A stretch of 64,000 nucleotides of DNA. Source: Halobellus limi (GTDB lineage Archaea > Halobacteriota > Halobacteria > Halobacteriales > Haloferacaceae). A program made the translations under genes and the position numbers. Shown here in pieces: positions 34,079-42,547 of this stretch (positions are counted from its first letter, which is position 1; every line of letters begins with the position of its first letter). The DNA lies in assembly GCF_004799685.1 (NCBI RefSeq), contig NZ_CP031311.1, positions 310,001-374,000 of the forward strand, given 5' to 3'. The notes beneath the pieces are model-generated. The model saw nothing but the letters and a program-made list of their open reading frames with translations, had not been told where the DNA came from and searched no databases.

Positions 34079-34743
34079 TCGTCGCCGTCACCGGCGGCAA
34101 GGGCGGCGTCGGCAAGTCGACGATCTCCGTCGAACTCGGCGCGGCCCTGGACGCCACGGTCGTCGACGCCGACCTCGGGATGGCGGACCTCCCGACCGGC
34201 CCCGGACCGGACCTCCACGACGTGCTCGCCGGGCGCGCGGATCCCGTCGAGGCGGTACGGGAGGGCTGCGGGCCGGTCCGGCTGCTCCCGTGCGGCCGCT
34301 CGCTCGCGGGCGCTCGCGCGGCGGACGTGGGTGCGCTCGCTGAGACGCTCCGCGCCGTCGAGGGCGCTTACGGCGACGTCGTCGTCGACTGTCCCGCGGG
34401 AATGAAAGCCGACGCGGGCGTGCCGCTGGCCGTCGCCGACGCCTGCGTCGTCGTGGCGTCGCCGCAGCCGTACGCGCTCGCCGACGCCGTCCGCTCGCGT
34501 GAACTCGCACGCGAACTCGACGCGGGGCTCGTCGGCGTCGTGGTCAACCGCGTCGTCGACGATCCGCCGACGGGGGCCTTCGAGGAGGTGCTGGGGGCGC
34601 CCGCCGTTGCGGTTCCGGCGGATCCACGCGTCGGGGAGACGGTGGCGTCGTTCCGTCCGGTCGTCCGCTCTGCGCCGTCGACGCGGGCGGCCCGCGCGGT
34701 GACGGACGTCGCGGACGCGGTGCGTCGGGCGAAACGCGTGTGA
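34075..34743 (+). CDS. MinD/ParA-like ATPase
   Basis: 222-aa deviant-Walker-A ATPase. 'GGKGGVGKST' (residues 7-16) has both signature and catalytic Lys, so ATP-dependent dimerisation is expected. 'TVVDADLGMADLPT' is the Walker A' segment and 'VVVDCPAGMKADAG' the Walker B. The chain is shorter than MinD and has no obvious C-terminal membrane-targeting helix. Such proteins position cell components or act as regulators. It ends the overlapping gene chain started by mcm, and its ATG overlaps the previous stop. Confidence 0.9.
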   Translation: MIVAVTGGKGGVGKSTISVELGAALDATVVDADLGMADLPTGPGPDLHDVLAGRADPVEAVREGCGPVRLLPCGRSLAGARAADVGALAETLRAVEGAYGDVVVDCPAGMKADAGVPLAVADACVVVASPQPYALADAVRSRELARELDAGLVGVVVNRVVDDPPTGAFEEVLGAPAVAVPADPRVGETVASFRPVVRSAPSTRAARAVTDVADAVRRAKRV

Positions 34744-34893
34744 CCGTAGCGGAGAGGGCGCGGACGCTGGCGGATCCGCACGCGCAGCGTCCGGGGTGAC
34801 TGTTCACAGCATCGGAGAACCGCCCCGAGGAACCGTTCGCCGCGTTCGACGCGCGGACGGCGTCGAGGTATACCCGTCCAGCGGTAACGTCGC

Positions 34894-35781
34894 CTACTCG
34901 TCGTCGAGCGCCTGGTAGGTCGATCGCAGCGTCACCGGCGTGACGCCGGCGACGTCGGCGGCCTCCCGCTGGGTCACCCCGGCACCGACGTCGCGGCCGG
35001 CGGTGTAGAGACACGCGGCGGCGACGCCGCTCGGGTTTCGTCCGGCGACGATGCCGCGCTCGGTCGCCTCGGCGACGTACTCGCGGGCGCGCCGTTCGAC
35101 CTCCCCGGAGAGGTCGAGCCGGGAGGCGAAGCGGGGGACGTACTCCGCGGGATCGATCGGTCCGACGGGAAGCCCGAGTTCGCGATTGATCGCGTCGTAG
35201 GCGGCGGTCTGTTCGTCCTCCGTCGCCTTCGCCGCCTCGGCGACTTCCTGGACCGTTCGCGACACGCGGGCGACGCGACAGGCCGCGTAGACGCAGGCCG
35301 CGGCGAATCCCTCCAGCGAGCGGCCGGGGAGCAGGTCCTCAGACTGGGCGGAGCGGAACAGCGAGCAGGCGTGATCGCGGATCCGGTCCGGGAGCGACAG
35401 CACGCTCGTGAGCCGTCGGATCTCGGTGAACGCGTACACCTGGTTTCGCTCGCGCTTCGAGGAGATTCGGGCGCGGTTGTGCTGCCGGCGCATCCGCGCG
35501 AACTGCCGGCGCTTGCGCCCCTTCGCCCGCGTCGAGCGACCGATCTTCGTCGACAGCCCCCGGTCGTGACGCGAGCGCGTCAGGGGCGCGCCGGTCCGCT
35601 TCGGATCCCTGTCGTCGTCGGCGAAGGAGCGCCAGTCGGGGCCGTGGTCGATCCGGTACTCCGAGAGCACGAGACCGCAGTCCCCACACAGCGTCTCCCC
35701 GCGAGCGGTCTCCGGGCGACCGCCGCATTCGGGGCAGGCGTTCGTCGTCGTGGCGGCGTCGGCGGCGGGTGCTTCACTCAT
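34894..35781 (-). CDS. tfb: transcription initiation factor TFB
   Basis: 295 aa. TFB joins TBP on the promoter, contacts the BRE and recruits RNA polymerase. The N-terminal zinc ribbon is 'CPECGG...LCGDCGLV' (Cys 16, 19, 33, 36). The B-reader/linker is 'DWRSFADDDRDPKRTGAPLT', followed by 'SRHDRGLSTKIG' and two cyclin folds. The ATG at 35781 is chosen over a GTG one codon upstream. TATA ATATTTAAA (about 35808-35816) lies 27 nt before it. Haloarchaea have many TFBs, so this may serve a subset of promoters. The basic 'KGRKRRQFARMRRQ' helix is marked. Confidence 0.95.
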   Translation of the reverse strand: MSEAPAADAATTTNACPECGGRPETARGETLCGDCGLVLSEYRIDHGPDWRSFADDDRDPKRTGAPLTRSRHDRGLSTKIGRSTRAKGRKRRQFARMRRQHNRARISSKRERNQVYAFTEIRRLTSVLSLPDRIRDHACSLFRSAQSEDLLPGRSLEGFAAACVYAACRVARVSRTVQEVAEAAKATEDEQTAAYDAINRELGLPVGPIDPAEYVPRFASRLDLSGEVERRAREYVAEATERGIVAGRNPSGVAAACLYTAGRDVGAGVTQREAADVAGVTPVTLRSTYQALDDE

Positions 35782-35784
35782 CAC

Positions 35785-35945
35785 AATTGAAACTCGGTCG
35801 CGAAGCCATATTTAAAGACGTGAGAAAACGCCACTCTGACCCCGATTCGGCGGTCAACAACCAACCGGTTACCGGTAGGTATTCGAAATCATATTTGATA
35901 TTTGAAGCGAACCTTCTTATCGGAAGGGGTGGACACACAGTCACG
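35785..35945. promoter_or_regulatory. AT-rich divergent promoter region (tfb and 35946)
   Basis: 161-nt spacer of lower GC. TATA ATATTTAAA serves tfb; CTTCTTATCGG (about 35913-35923) serves the + gene. ACCGGT occurs twice with one base between (about 35866-35878), and a repeated catatttgatatttga runs from about 35890. These could be regulator sites. Confidence 0.5.
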
Positions 35946-36467
35946 ATGGGTTTGTCGGAGATCGCAGCGGGCCTGGAGTTGAGAACGGAGCAGGTACAGC
36001 GCGGCGTCGCGACCGTCGACGACACGGACGTCGACCTCGACGCGCGGCTCCGGGAGTACGAGGCCGACCTCCCGTGTACGGCCGCCGCGGCGTCGACCGT
36101 GCTCGAACGGTACGACGAGGGCGCGAGCGTCGGCGACGCGGGCGAGGCGGCGGCGCTCGCCCCGGTCACGGCCGCGAAGCTACTGCACCGGTGCGGGTTC
36201 GAGGGCGTGACGCCGCTGTCGCCGACGGCTCGACGCGTGCTCCGCGACTGGATCGACGGGCGACTCTCGCGGGCGGACGCGCTCGAACTCACGAGTTCGG
36301 ACGAGGCGGAGTTCGCGCTCGCCGCCTACGTCGAGACCCACGACCCGATCACGGAACTCGCAGAAGCCGTCCGCCGCGACGCCTCGGCACCGATCGCGGG
36401 CGACGCGCTGGTCTCGAAGCGCGACGCGCTCGCGGAGACGATGACCGGCAGTGCTGATCTCCGGTAG
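35946..36467 (+). CDS. conserved 173-aa haloarchaeal protein
   Basis: 173 aa, acidic, predicted all helical. 'LSRADALELTSSDEAEFALA' and 'AALAPVTAAKLLHRCG' are suggestive of short helix-turn-helix or tandem helical repeats, but not convincing. The start is placed about 25 nt after a TATA-like CTTAT, so it is leaderless. It is divergent from tfb, which may hint at a transcription-related role. Function unknown; not recognised outside haloarchaea. Confidence 0.72.
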   Translation: MGLSEIAAGLELRTEQVQRGVATVDDTDVDLDARLREYEADLPCTAAAASTVLERYDEGASVGDAGEAAALAPVTAAKLLHRCGFEGVTPLSPTARRVLRDWIDGRLSRADALELTSSDEAEFALAAYVETHDPITELAEAVRRDASAPIAGDALVSKRDALAETMTGSADLR

Positions 36468-36554
36468 TACGGCGGTCGGATTCTCCCGACGCCGCGGCCG
36501 CCCGGCCCTTCCGCTGTTCGATTCTTTCGATCGAGACTGACGCCGGCGGCTCCG

Positions 36555-37316
36555 TTATCGGCCGACGAGTTCCCCGACCGAGCCGAGCAGGCCGCCGCCT
36601 CCGGCCTCCGGCTCCGCGAGTTCCTCCTCTGTGACTGCGGCGGCCACGCGCTGGATCGCGCGGGCGAACGCGTCGTCGCCGCCGAGGCAGGCGGGAGCGG
36701 CGTCGACCGCCGTCGCTTCGGTTCCCGGCACCGACACGTCGGCGGTCTCCAGTTCCCCTCGGACCGAGACCACGAGCGAGGCCCCGGTACCGACGTCGGC
36801 CAGTCGCTCGTGACACCGCTGGATCGCTTCCGTGCCCCGGTCGCTCGCCGGCGCGACGACGGCGATCCGGTCCGCAGCGTTCACCGCGGCGACGGCCTGG
36901 TTCGCGGCGATCGGTGGCACGTCCAAGAGGACGTGATCGAACCGCGCCGCCGCGGTCTCGATCAGCGACTCGAACCGCCGGGCCGCCTCGACGCGTTTCG
37001 CGCGGGCCAGTCGCTCGAAGGGGGCGTGTGCGGGGCAGACGGCGACCCGGCCGGGGACCCGTTCCGGGAGGGCCACCTCTCGCAGTCCGGTCGAGAGGTC
37101 CCGCTCGTCGTCGACGAGAAGGCGCGTCAGGTCCGGGTCGATCCGACCCCCGACGTAGTCGGCCAGTCCCTGCGTCGCGAACGCGGCGTCGAGGATCGCG
37201 ACCTCGCGGCCGCCGGCCGCCAGCGCCGCGCCGACCTCGATCCCGGTCCGCGTCGTCCCCGCCCCGCCCGCCGCACCGACGAACGCCGTGACGTCAGCCG
37301 TCTCCGTCTCTCTCAT
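36555..37316 (-). CDS. ParA/MinD-like protein with altered P-loop
   Basis: 253 aa. The fold is that of MinD/CpaE: 'TAFVGAAGGAGTTRTGIEVG' lies where Walker A should be, 'EVAILDAAFATQG' is the second motif and 'HVLLDVPPIAANQ' is Walker B. Both lysines of the deviant Walker A (KGGxGKT) are replaced: signature Lys by Ala, catalytic Lys by Thr (GAAGGAGTT). It may bind nucleotide weakly or not hydrolyse it. The ATG at 37316 lies about 25 nt after TTTAAAT, so it is leaderless. The C terminus ends in a glycine-rich, possibly membrane-associating segment. Confidence 0.85.
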   Translation of the reverse strand: MRETETADVTAFVGAAGGAGTTRTGIEVGAALAAGGREVAILDAAFATQGLADYVGGRIDPDLTRLLVDDERDLSTGLREVALPERVPGRVAVCPAHAPFERLARAKRVEAARRFESLIETAAARFDHVLLDVPPIAANQAVAAVNAADRIAVVAPASDRGTEAIQRCHERLADVGTGASLVVSVRGELETADVSVPGTEATAVDAAPACLGGDDAFARAIQRVAAAVTEEELAEPEAGGGGLLGSVGELVGR

Positions 37317-37461
37317 ACCCACTCTGGCCGCGCACTGGGATTTAAAGAATCCGGTCGGTTCTTCGGGACGATCCGACGCCGTCACCGAAGTCGCCTCGCT
37401 TCGCAGGTCGCGATGGCGGCGACGTCGACCTCGCTGCCGACGCCGACTGCGACGTCGCGGC

Positions 37462-37890
37462 TCACTCCCCGGTCTCGATGGCGGCGGCGATGTCGTCGAG
37501 TTCGTCGTCGGAGAGGTCCGGCCGGCCCCCCGCGACCGCGTGGATCGGCCTGCCGCCGTCGCCCTCGAAGCGAGGGACGATGTGGACGTGCACGTGCGGG
37601 ACCTCCTGGCCGGCGGCGCTGCCGTTGTTCACCCCGACGTTCGACGCGTCGGCGTCGACCGCGGATTCGATCCGCGGCGTCAGTTCCTGGACGGCCGCCC
37701 AGACGTCGGCGGCGACGTCCTCGGGCAGTTCGTCGAGCCGCTCGTAAGCCTCCTTCGGCACCACGAGCGTGTGGCCGGGCGCGAGCGGGTTCGCGTCGAG
37801 GAACGCCGCGACGGTGTCGGTCTCGTAGACGATCCGCGCCGGGATGTCGCCGGCGACGATCTGCTCGAAGATGGTCGGGTCGTCGCTCAT
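37462..37890 (-). CDS. HIT family nucleotide hydrolase
   Basis: 142 aa. The histidine triad 'HVHVHIVPR' (near residue 100) supplies the nucleophile His. N-terminal 'TDTVAAFLDANPLAPGHTLV' and 'NNGSAAGQEV' are typical of the Hint/Fhit branch. It hydrolyses dinucleoside polyphosphates or AMP-linked compounds. The ATG at 37890 (MSDDPTIFEQI) is in family register. It is followed after 145 nt by the altered ParA-like gene on the same strand. Confidence 0.93.
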   Translation of the reverse strand: MSDDPTIFEQIVAGDIPARIVYETDTVAAFLDANPLAPGHTLVVPKEAYERLDELPEDVAADVWAAVQELTPRIESAVDADASNVGVNNGSAAGQEVPHVHVHIVPRFEGDGGRPIHAVAGGRPDLSDDELDDIAAAIETGE

Positions 37891-38156
37891 ACGCGTCTCA
37901 TCGGACGAATCGCCGAAGTAAGTTCGGGTCTCTATGGGGACGACGCTGCAAACGGGGTGACCAGTGATTCGGCAGCGGGATTGAACTCGGAAGCCCCCGC
38001 GCGCTCGACTCGGGGGACTCGTTGCGCGCGCTCGCTGTGCTCGCGTGCTTACATCGTCCGCCGTCGCCGAGCGCGCGGCCCCTTCCAGTCCCGCCCGTGT
38101 GGTTGTGGCTGTCTCTGCGACCATCGCACGCCGGAAGCCGCTTTTCGACCCCGAAA
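37891..38156. other. gap with hairpin and possible interspersed repeat
   Basis: 266 nt between the HIT gene and the glycosylase gene. It holds CCCCCG-N13-CGGGGG (about 37995-38019) and simple CGCGCGCTCGC repeats (about 38025-38050). The preceding gcgggattgaactcggaag resembles a tRNA T-arm in reverse but does not pair into one. No gene is seen. It may be a small dispersed repeat of the genome. Confidence 0.4.
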
Positions 38157-38786
38157 TCAGGACGGGTCGTCGTCGAGCGCCGCTCGGAGCGCGTCGTGGA
38201 CCGCCTCGCGGTACTCCTCGGCGCTGTAACCGAGTCGCGCCCGCCAGATGTCCTGATAGGAGGGATGGAGGACGGGGAGCAGCGTCGAAAAGGGCAGTTC
38301 GATCGGCTCCAAGATCCGATCGACGAAGCCGTCGATCGTTCGGTTATCGAGCGCCAGCGTCGTCGTCGTGGCGTGTTTGCCGGTCGCGACGATCACCGTC
38401 GGATCGACGGTCTCGATCTCCTCTCGGAGGTGCGTCCGGCAGTTCGCGCGCTCTGTCTCGGTGGGTTCGCGGTTCGAGCCCTCGCCGTCGCAGGGGAAGC
38501 ACTTCACGGCGTTCGTGACGTAGGCTGTGGGCCGGCCGATCTCGGCGAGCAGCCGTCGGACGCGACGCCCCGAGTGCCGCGCCGTGTAGGCCTTCCCGGT
38601 CCAGTTTCCGCCGCGCCACCGCTCGGCGTCGGGGTTCCCGGCGCCGGGCGCTTCGCCGACGACCATCACGTCGGCGTCGAGGTCGCCGGTGCCCCACGAG
38701 ATCCGCTCGCGACACTCGACGAGCGCGGGGCAGCGCGCGCAGTCGGCTTCGAGGGCGTGCTGTTCGGTTGGAAATTCGGGTTCCAT
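38157..38786 (-). CDS. udg: iron-sulfur uracil-DNA glycosylase family protein
   Basis: 209 aa, uracil-DNA glycosylase superfamily, family 4-like. Cys16 and Cys19 (CARC), with later Cys in 'TNAVKCFPC' and 'ERANCRTHL', suggest a [4Fe-4S] cluster. Motif 1 is 'GEAPGAGNPDAERW' (usual GEAPGxxE), followed by an unusually basic stretch 'GKAYTARHSGRRVRRLL'. Motif 2 near the C terminus is 'LPVLHPSYQDI' (HPS). It probably removes uracil from DNA, but the altered motif 1 may change specificity. It lies directly behind prs on the same strand. Confidence 0.88.
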   Translation of the reverse strand: MEPEFPTEQHALEADCARCPALVECRERISWGTGDLDADVMVVGEAPGAGNPDAERWRGGNWTGKAYTARHSGRRVRRLLAEIGRPTAYVTNAVKCFPCDGEGSNREPTETERANCRTHLREEIETVDPTVIVATGKHATTTTLALDNRTIDGFVDRILEPIELPFSTLLPVLHPSYQDIWRARLGYSAEEYREAVHDALRAALDDDPS

Positions 38787-38813
38787 CGTTCGTCCTGGTC
38801 CGCAAGCCCTCCG

Positions 38814-39680
38814 CTACGCCGCTTCGACCGCGTCCACGGCGGCGGCGACGATCGGTGCGACGGAGACGGCGCTCACGTCGCGCTCGACCGTGTCGGTCCC
38901 GACGATCCGCTCGATCCCGGCGCGTTCGAGCTTCGTCCGGGCGTTTCGAGCCAGGAGCGGGTGGACGCACGCCGCGAAGACGCGCTCGGCCCCGTCGTCG
39001 GCGAGGTGGGCGACGGCCTCGCTCATCGTCGAGCCGGTCGCGACGATGTCGTCGACGATCACGACGTCGCGACCCGCGGCGTCGGCGTCGCTCGGCGAGA
39101 TCTCGACCTCGGTTCCGGAGTGACGGGTCTTCTCGAAGTAGTCGGTCTCGCCGCGTCCGTAGGCGTCACAGGTGGCTGCCGCGAGTTCGACCGCGCCGGA
39201 ATCGGGGGAGAGAAAGAGCGGCTCCGCGAGGTCGTCGGGCAGCGGCTCGGCGAGCAGCCCCGCGGCGTCACAGACGGTGACGTGGGCGTCGAAGAAGTCC
39301 GCGACCGACTCCTCGTGGGGGTTCACGAGGACGACCCGGTCGGCGCCGGTCGAGACCGCCCGGGCCATCGCTCGCGCGGAGACGGGTTCGCCGGAGTCGA
39401 ACGCCTCGTCCTGGCGCGCGTAGCCCATATACGGGATCACGGTGACGACCTCGCTCGCGCCGGCCTCCCGGACGGCGTCCTGCAGTTGGAGCAGTTCGAC
39501 CCACGCGTCGTTCGAGTCCGTCGTGGCGACGACCACCGCGCGCTCGGCGTCGAAGTCGGGGACGGCGGCGAGCGTCTCGCCGTCGGGGAAGCGGTCGTAC
39601 TCGACGGCCGAGAGCGGTTCGCCCAACTCCGAGGCGAGCGCGGCCGCGAGCGCCTGTGAGGATGCGCCGGGAACGATCAT
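38814..39680 (-). CDS. prs: ribose-phosphate pyrophosphokinase
   Basis: 288 aa, archaeal class of PRPP synthetase. Makes PRPP from ribose-5-phosphate and ATP for nucleotide, His and Trp synthesis. 'YDRFPDGETLAAVP' and 'YMGYARQDEAFDSGEPVSA' are the ATP/Mg region, and the PRPP-binding loop 'VVIVDDIVATGSTMSEAVAH' is intact. TATA-like GGTTTTACC lies about 25 nt upstream. The rpiA product in the same window supplies its substrate, but the genes are not linked. Confidence 0.96.
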   Translation of the reverse strand: MIVPGASSQALAAALASELGEPLSAVEYDRFPDGETLAAVPDFDAERAVVVATTDSNDAWVELLQLQDAVREAGASEVVTVIPYMGYARQDEAFDSGEPVSARAMARAVSTGADRVVLVNPHEESVADFFDAHVTVCDAAGLLAEPLPDDLAEPLFLSPDSGAVELAAATCDAYGRGETDYFEKTRHSGTEVEISPSDADAAGRDVVIVDDIVATGSTMSEAVAHLADDGAERVFAACVHPLLARNARTKLERAGIERIVGTDTVERDVSAVSVAPIVAAAVDAVEAA

Positions 39681-39778
39681 ACCCGGTATCTCTCGACCCG
39701 CGGTAAAACCCCTTTTCGTCTCGGCTTCCGGGGCGGTTCGCCGTTCGGACCGCCCGACGGACGCCCGACAGCGATCTC

Positions 39779-40666
39779 CTACACCGCGGCGGCGACGACG
39801 TCGCGGACGCCCACGCCCCGGTACCGCCACTCCCCGTCCGGCAGCCGCACGGCGAACGTGCCGCCCTCCGTGACCGCGTACGACGCCTCGACGCCGTGGG
39901 CCACGGCCGCGACGGGCTCTTCGACGGGCAGCCGCTCCTCGCGCCACTCCGCGTCGGGGGCGTCGCCGGCCCGCCGGACGTAGAGCCGCCCGTCGACGGC
40001 GGCCTGCGCGCTCGCTCCGCCGGCGTCCACCGCGTCGACCGGGCCGTCGAGCACGTCCATCCAGCCGTTGCCGAGTTTGTACAGCCCGGTCCCGGTCGCG
40101 ACGAGCGGTTCCGCGTCCACGTCGCGGGCGTCGTCGAGGCCGGCGTGGGTCACGCCGTCGGAACCCATCCGGTAGACGCCGTCGGCGGCGGCGACGAGGC
40201 CGCCGTCGATGGCGCGCACCGGACCGGTCGTCCCGATCTCGGTCCAGCCGCCGGTCTCGCTCGCATCCGCGCCGCCGGCCTCGCTCGGGGCGCCGAGTCG
40301 CGCGACGCGCCCGTCCCCGTCGCCGGCGACGAGTTCGCCGGTGTCGCCCGCGCCGCCGTCGAAGCCGACGGCCGTGGCGGGACCGAATCCGGTGGCCTCG
40401 AACGCGAGCGCCTCGGCCGCCGACACCGTCGAGTCGCCCTCGTCGTCGACGTCTCGGTCGGCGACTAGGACGTCCTCGTCGGTCGCGACGGCGACGCGCC
40501 GGCCCGCGGTCGCCACGTCGCGAGCCTGACAGCGGTGGGCGATGCCGAACTCCCCGATCAGGTCGTCGGAGACCGAGACCGCGACGACGCCGAGCCCCGA
40601 GGCGAGGTAGACGGTCTCGGTCCCGGCGTTGTCGGTGTACACCCGCTTCTCGTCGATCGTGGGCAT
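39779..40666 (-). CDS. HVO_0234-type beta-propeller protein
   Basis: 295 aa made of repeated short strands with 'VAVATDEDVLVADRD', 'GGLVAAADGVYRMGSDG' and 'VATGTGLYKLGNGWMDVL', the repeated pattern of a beta-propeller. It resembles the haloarchaeal HVO_0234 family, which is found next to prs. Function unknown; likely a scaffold or ligand-binding protein in the cytoplasm. Acidic throughout, with an insert at residues about 115-140 ('EAGGADASETGG'). Confidence 0.82.
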   Translation of the reverse strand: MPTIDEKRVYTDNAGTETVYLASGLGVVAVSVSDDLIGEFGIAHRCQARDVATAGRRVAVATDEDVLVADRDVDDEGDSTVSAAEALAFEATGFGPATAVGFDGGAGDTGELVAGDGDGRVARLGAPSEAGGADASETGGWTEIGTTGPVRAIDGGLVAAADGVYRMGSDGVTHAGLDDARDVDAEPLVATGTGLYKLGNGWMDVLDGPVDAVDAGGASAQAAVDGRLYVRRAGDAPDAEWREERLPVEEPVAAVAHGVEASYAVTEGGTFAVRLPDGEWRYRGVGVRDVVAAAV

Positions 40667-40753
40667 TACCGGTCGTTCGCCGAGACGGCGTAAAAACGGT
40701 GCGGAGCGATCGACGGGAGGAGGTGATGCTCGCTCGTGTCGCCCGGCCCCCTC

Positions 40754-41797
40754 TCAGTTCGGCGTGATGACCGCGCGACCGTCGATCTCGCCGTGTTCGA
40801 GTCGCGTTGCGACCGTGTTGATCTCCGAGAGGTCGTACCGTGTCGTCTGGAGTTCGACGTCGCCGCGCTCGACGAGTCGGACGAGCTCCTGCAGCTCGGT
40901 GTACCTGCCGACGAGGGTCCCCCGATAGGAGAACTCGCCGTCGACGAGCGCCTGCGCGGGTTCGTGGACGTGGCCGCCGTACCCGACGACGTGGTGGTCG
41001 CCGCCGGGAGCCACGATGTCTGGCGCGTACGCCGTCGTCTCGTCGGCGCCGACGAAGTCGAGGACCTGTTCGGCGCCGTGGCCGTCCGTCAGGTCGTCGA
41101 TCGCGCCGGCGACGTCTTCGGTGCTCGGATCGATCGTGTGGCGCGCGCCGAGGTCGGCGGCGAGGTCCCTCGCGCTCTCCTTCACGTCGAGCGCGACGAC
41201 GTTCGCCGCGCTCATCGCGTCGAGACACTGGAGGCCGATGTGGCCCAGTCCCCCGACGCCGATGACGACCGCCGGGTCGCCGGGGTTCAGTTCGTCGACC
41301 GCCTTCTTCACCGCGTGGTACGCCGTGATCCCGGCGTCGGCGTGCGGCGCGATCTTCGCGGGATCGACGCCGTCCGGGAGGGGAACCGTCGCGCGCTCGC
41401 TTGTCAGCAGGAACTCGGCGAACCCGCCGTCGGTGGTGAGCCCCGGAAACGAGAGGTCCTCGCAGTACATATCCTCGCCGAGGCGGCACTGCCGGCACGT
41501 CCCGCAGGTCGTCACCGGGTGACAGATCACCGTATCCCCGACCTCGACCGTCGTGACCTCCTCGCCGACCTCGACGACCTCACCGGCGTTCTCGTGGCCG
41601 AGCGTCATCGGGAGGTCCTGCTCGACGTAGTCGGTCCACATCCCCTCGATGATGTGGTTGTCCGTCTGGCACCACCCCGCGCCCTCGACGCGGACGACGA
41701 CGCCGTCCGAGCGAGTGACCTCCGGCCGGTCGACCTCGTCGATGCTGAGCGCGTCGCTCATCTCCTCTGTGTACTCGTGGAGTCTCGCGGCTTGCAT
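40754..41797 (-). CDS. adh: zinc-dependent alcohol dehydrogenase
   Basis: 347-aa medium-chain dehydrogenase. Catalytic zinc ligands lie in 'GWCQTDNH' and 'GHENAGEVV'. The structural-zinc loop 'CGTCRQCRLGEDMYC' has the four Cys, and the NAD loop is 'VIGVGGLGHIG'. The acidic residue after the second strand of the Rossmann fold ('VVALDVKESA') suggests NAD rather than NADP. The ATG at 41797 is placed 27 nt after a TATA-like GCTTATGCC; an upstream ATG adds 13 residues. Substrate unknown; simple alcohols or aldehydes are likely. Confidence 0.93.
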   Translation of the reverse strand: MQAARLHEYTEEMSDALSIDEVDRPEVTRSDGVVVRVEGAGWCQTDNHIIEGMWTDYVEQDLPMTLGHENAGEVVEVGEEVTTVEVGDTVICHPVTTCGTCRQCRLGEDMYCEDLSFPGLTTDGGFAEFLLTSERATVPLPDGVDPAKIAPHADAGITAYHAVKKAVDELNPGDPAVVIGVGGLGHIGLQCLDAMSAANVVALDVKESARDLAADLGARHTIDPSTEDVAGAIDDLTDGHGAEQVLDFVGADETTAYAPDIVAPGGDHHVVGYGGHVHEPAQALVDGEFSYRGTLVGRYTELQELVRLVERGDVELQTTRYDLSEINTVATRLEHGEIDGRAVITPN

Positions 41798-41900
41798 CGT
41801 GTCAGCAATGATCGCGGAATCGGCATAAGCGTTCACCGGGCTCCGCCGGTCGGCGGCCGTCGGCCAACTCTCGGTCGGTTCCGGACGCGATTGGCTGCCC

Positions 41901-42449
41901 TCACAGGAAGTCGCGAACCTCGGAGTACCACATCTCGTGGTGGTCGACCTCGCCGATGCGCTCGGCGATGGCGACCGCGAGGACGTGCCAGCAGCGCTCG
42001 GTCGGATCCTCCGGGTCGAGGTTGTAGGCGCTGTCCTTGCAGGTGCACCCCCCGTCCTCGACGACGTACTCGTCCTCGTGGCCGACGACGACGGTGAAGT
42101 CGCGGTAGCGCTTGACCCGCCCCTCGGAGACGGCCTCGACGGCGCGCGCCCCGCGGTCGTCGTGACGCGAGATCAGGGCGTCGACGGCGTCGGGCGTGAG
42201 TTCGCCGCGCTCGGCCAACTCGCGCCGCCAGGCGGTCTCGGCGTCGGTCCCCGTCTCGGTCGGGACGACGAAGTCGTCGTCCCGGGCCTCGGCGTCGGGG
42301 ACGCTCTCGTCACCGCCTCCGGATCCGGCGTCGCGGGAGCTTTCGCTGTCGCTCGCGGTCCCCGTGTCGCGGGCGCGACCGCCGTCCCGCCCGCCCGAGT
42401 CCTGAGGGCCTCCGCTCTCGTCTCCTCCCGATCCGTCGCCGTCGTTCAC
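41901..42449 (-). CDS. SWIM zinc-finger protein
   Basis: 182 aa from the GTG at 42449; the upstream frame is arginine-rich and not coding. The SWIM motif is '[21 protein letters not shown]' split as CxC-...-CxH (residues about 145-165), which binds zinc and DNA or protein. The first 75 residues are low-complexity and acidic ('[17 protein letters not shown]'). SWIM proteins in archaea are linked to DNA handling, sometimes with SWI2/SNF2-type ATPases, not present here. Confidence 0.82.
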   Translation of the reverse strand: MNDGDGSGGDESGGPQDSGGRDGGRARDTGTASDSESSRDAGSGGGDESVPDAEARDDDFVVPTETGTDAETAWRRELAERGELTPDAVDALISRHDDRGARAVEAVSEGRVKRYRDFTVVVGHEDEYVVEDGGCTCKDSAYNLDPEDPTERCWHVLAVAIAERIGEVDHHEMWYSEVRDFL

Positions 42450-42547
42450 TGTCCGTTCTTCCCCCGGCCCCGACAAAACCTCACCGGTGGCACGGCCCGC
42501 CCGCACCGACCGCATCGCTTTTCGCCGCGGAGCGTCCGACCGGTGGT

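Noticed and set aside
37965-37995. tRNA T-arm-like string on the minus strand
   Set aside because: The flanking bases do not pair and no acceptor, D or anticodon arm can be drawn.
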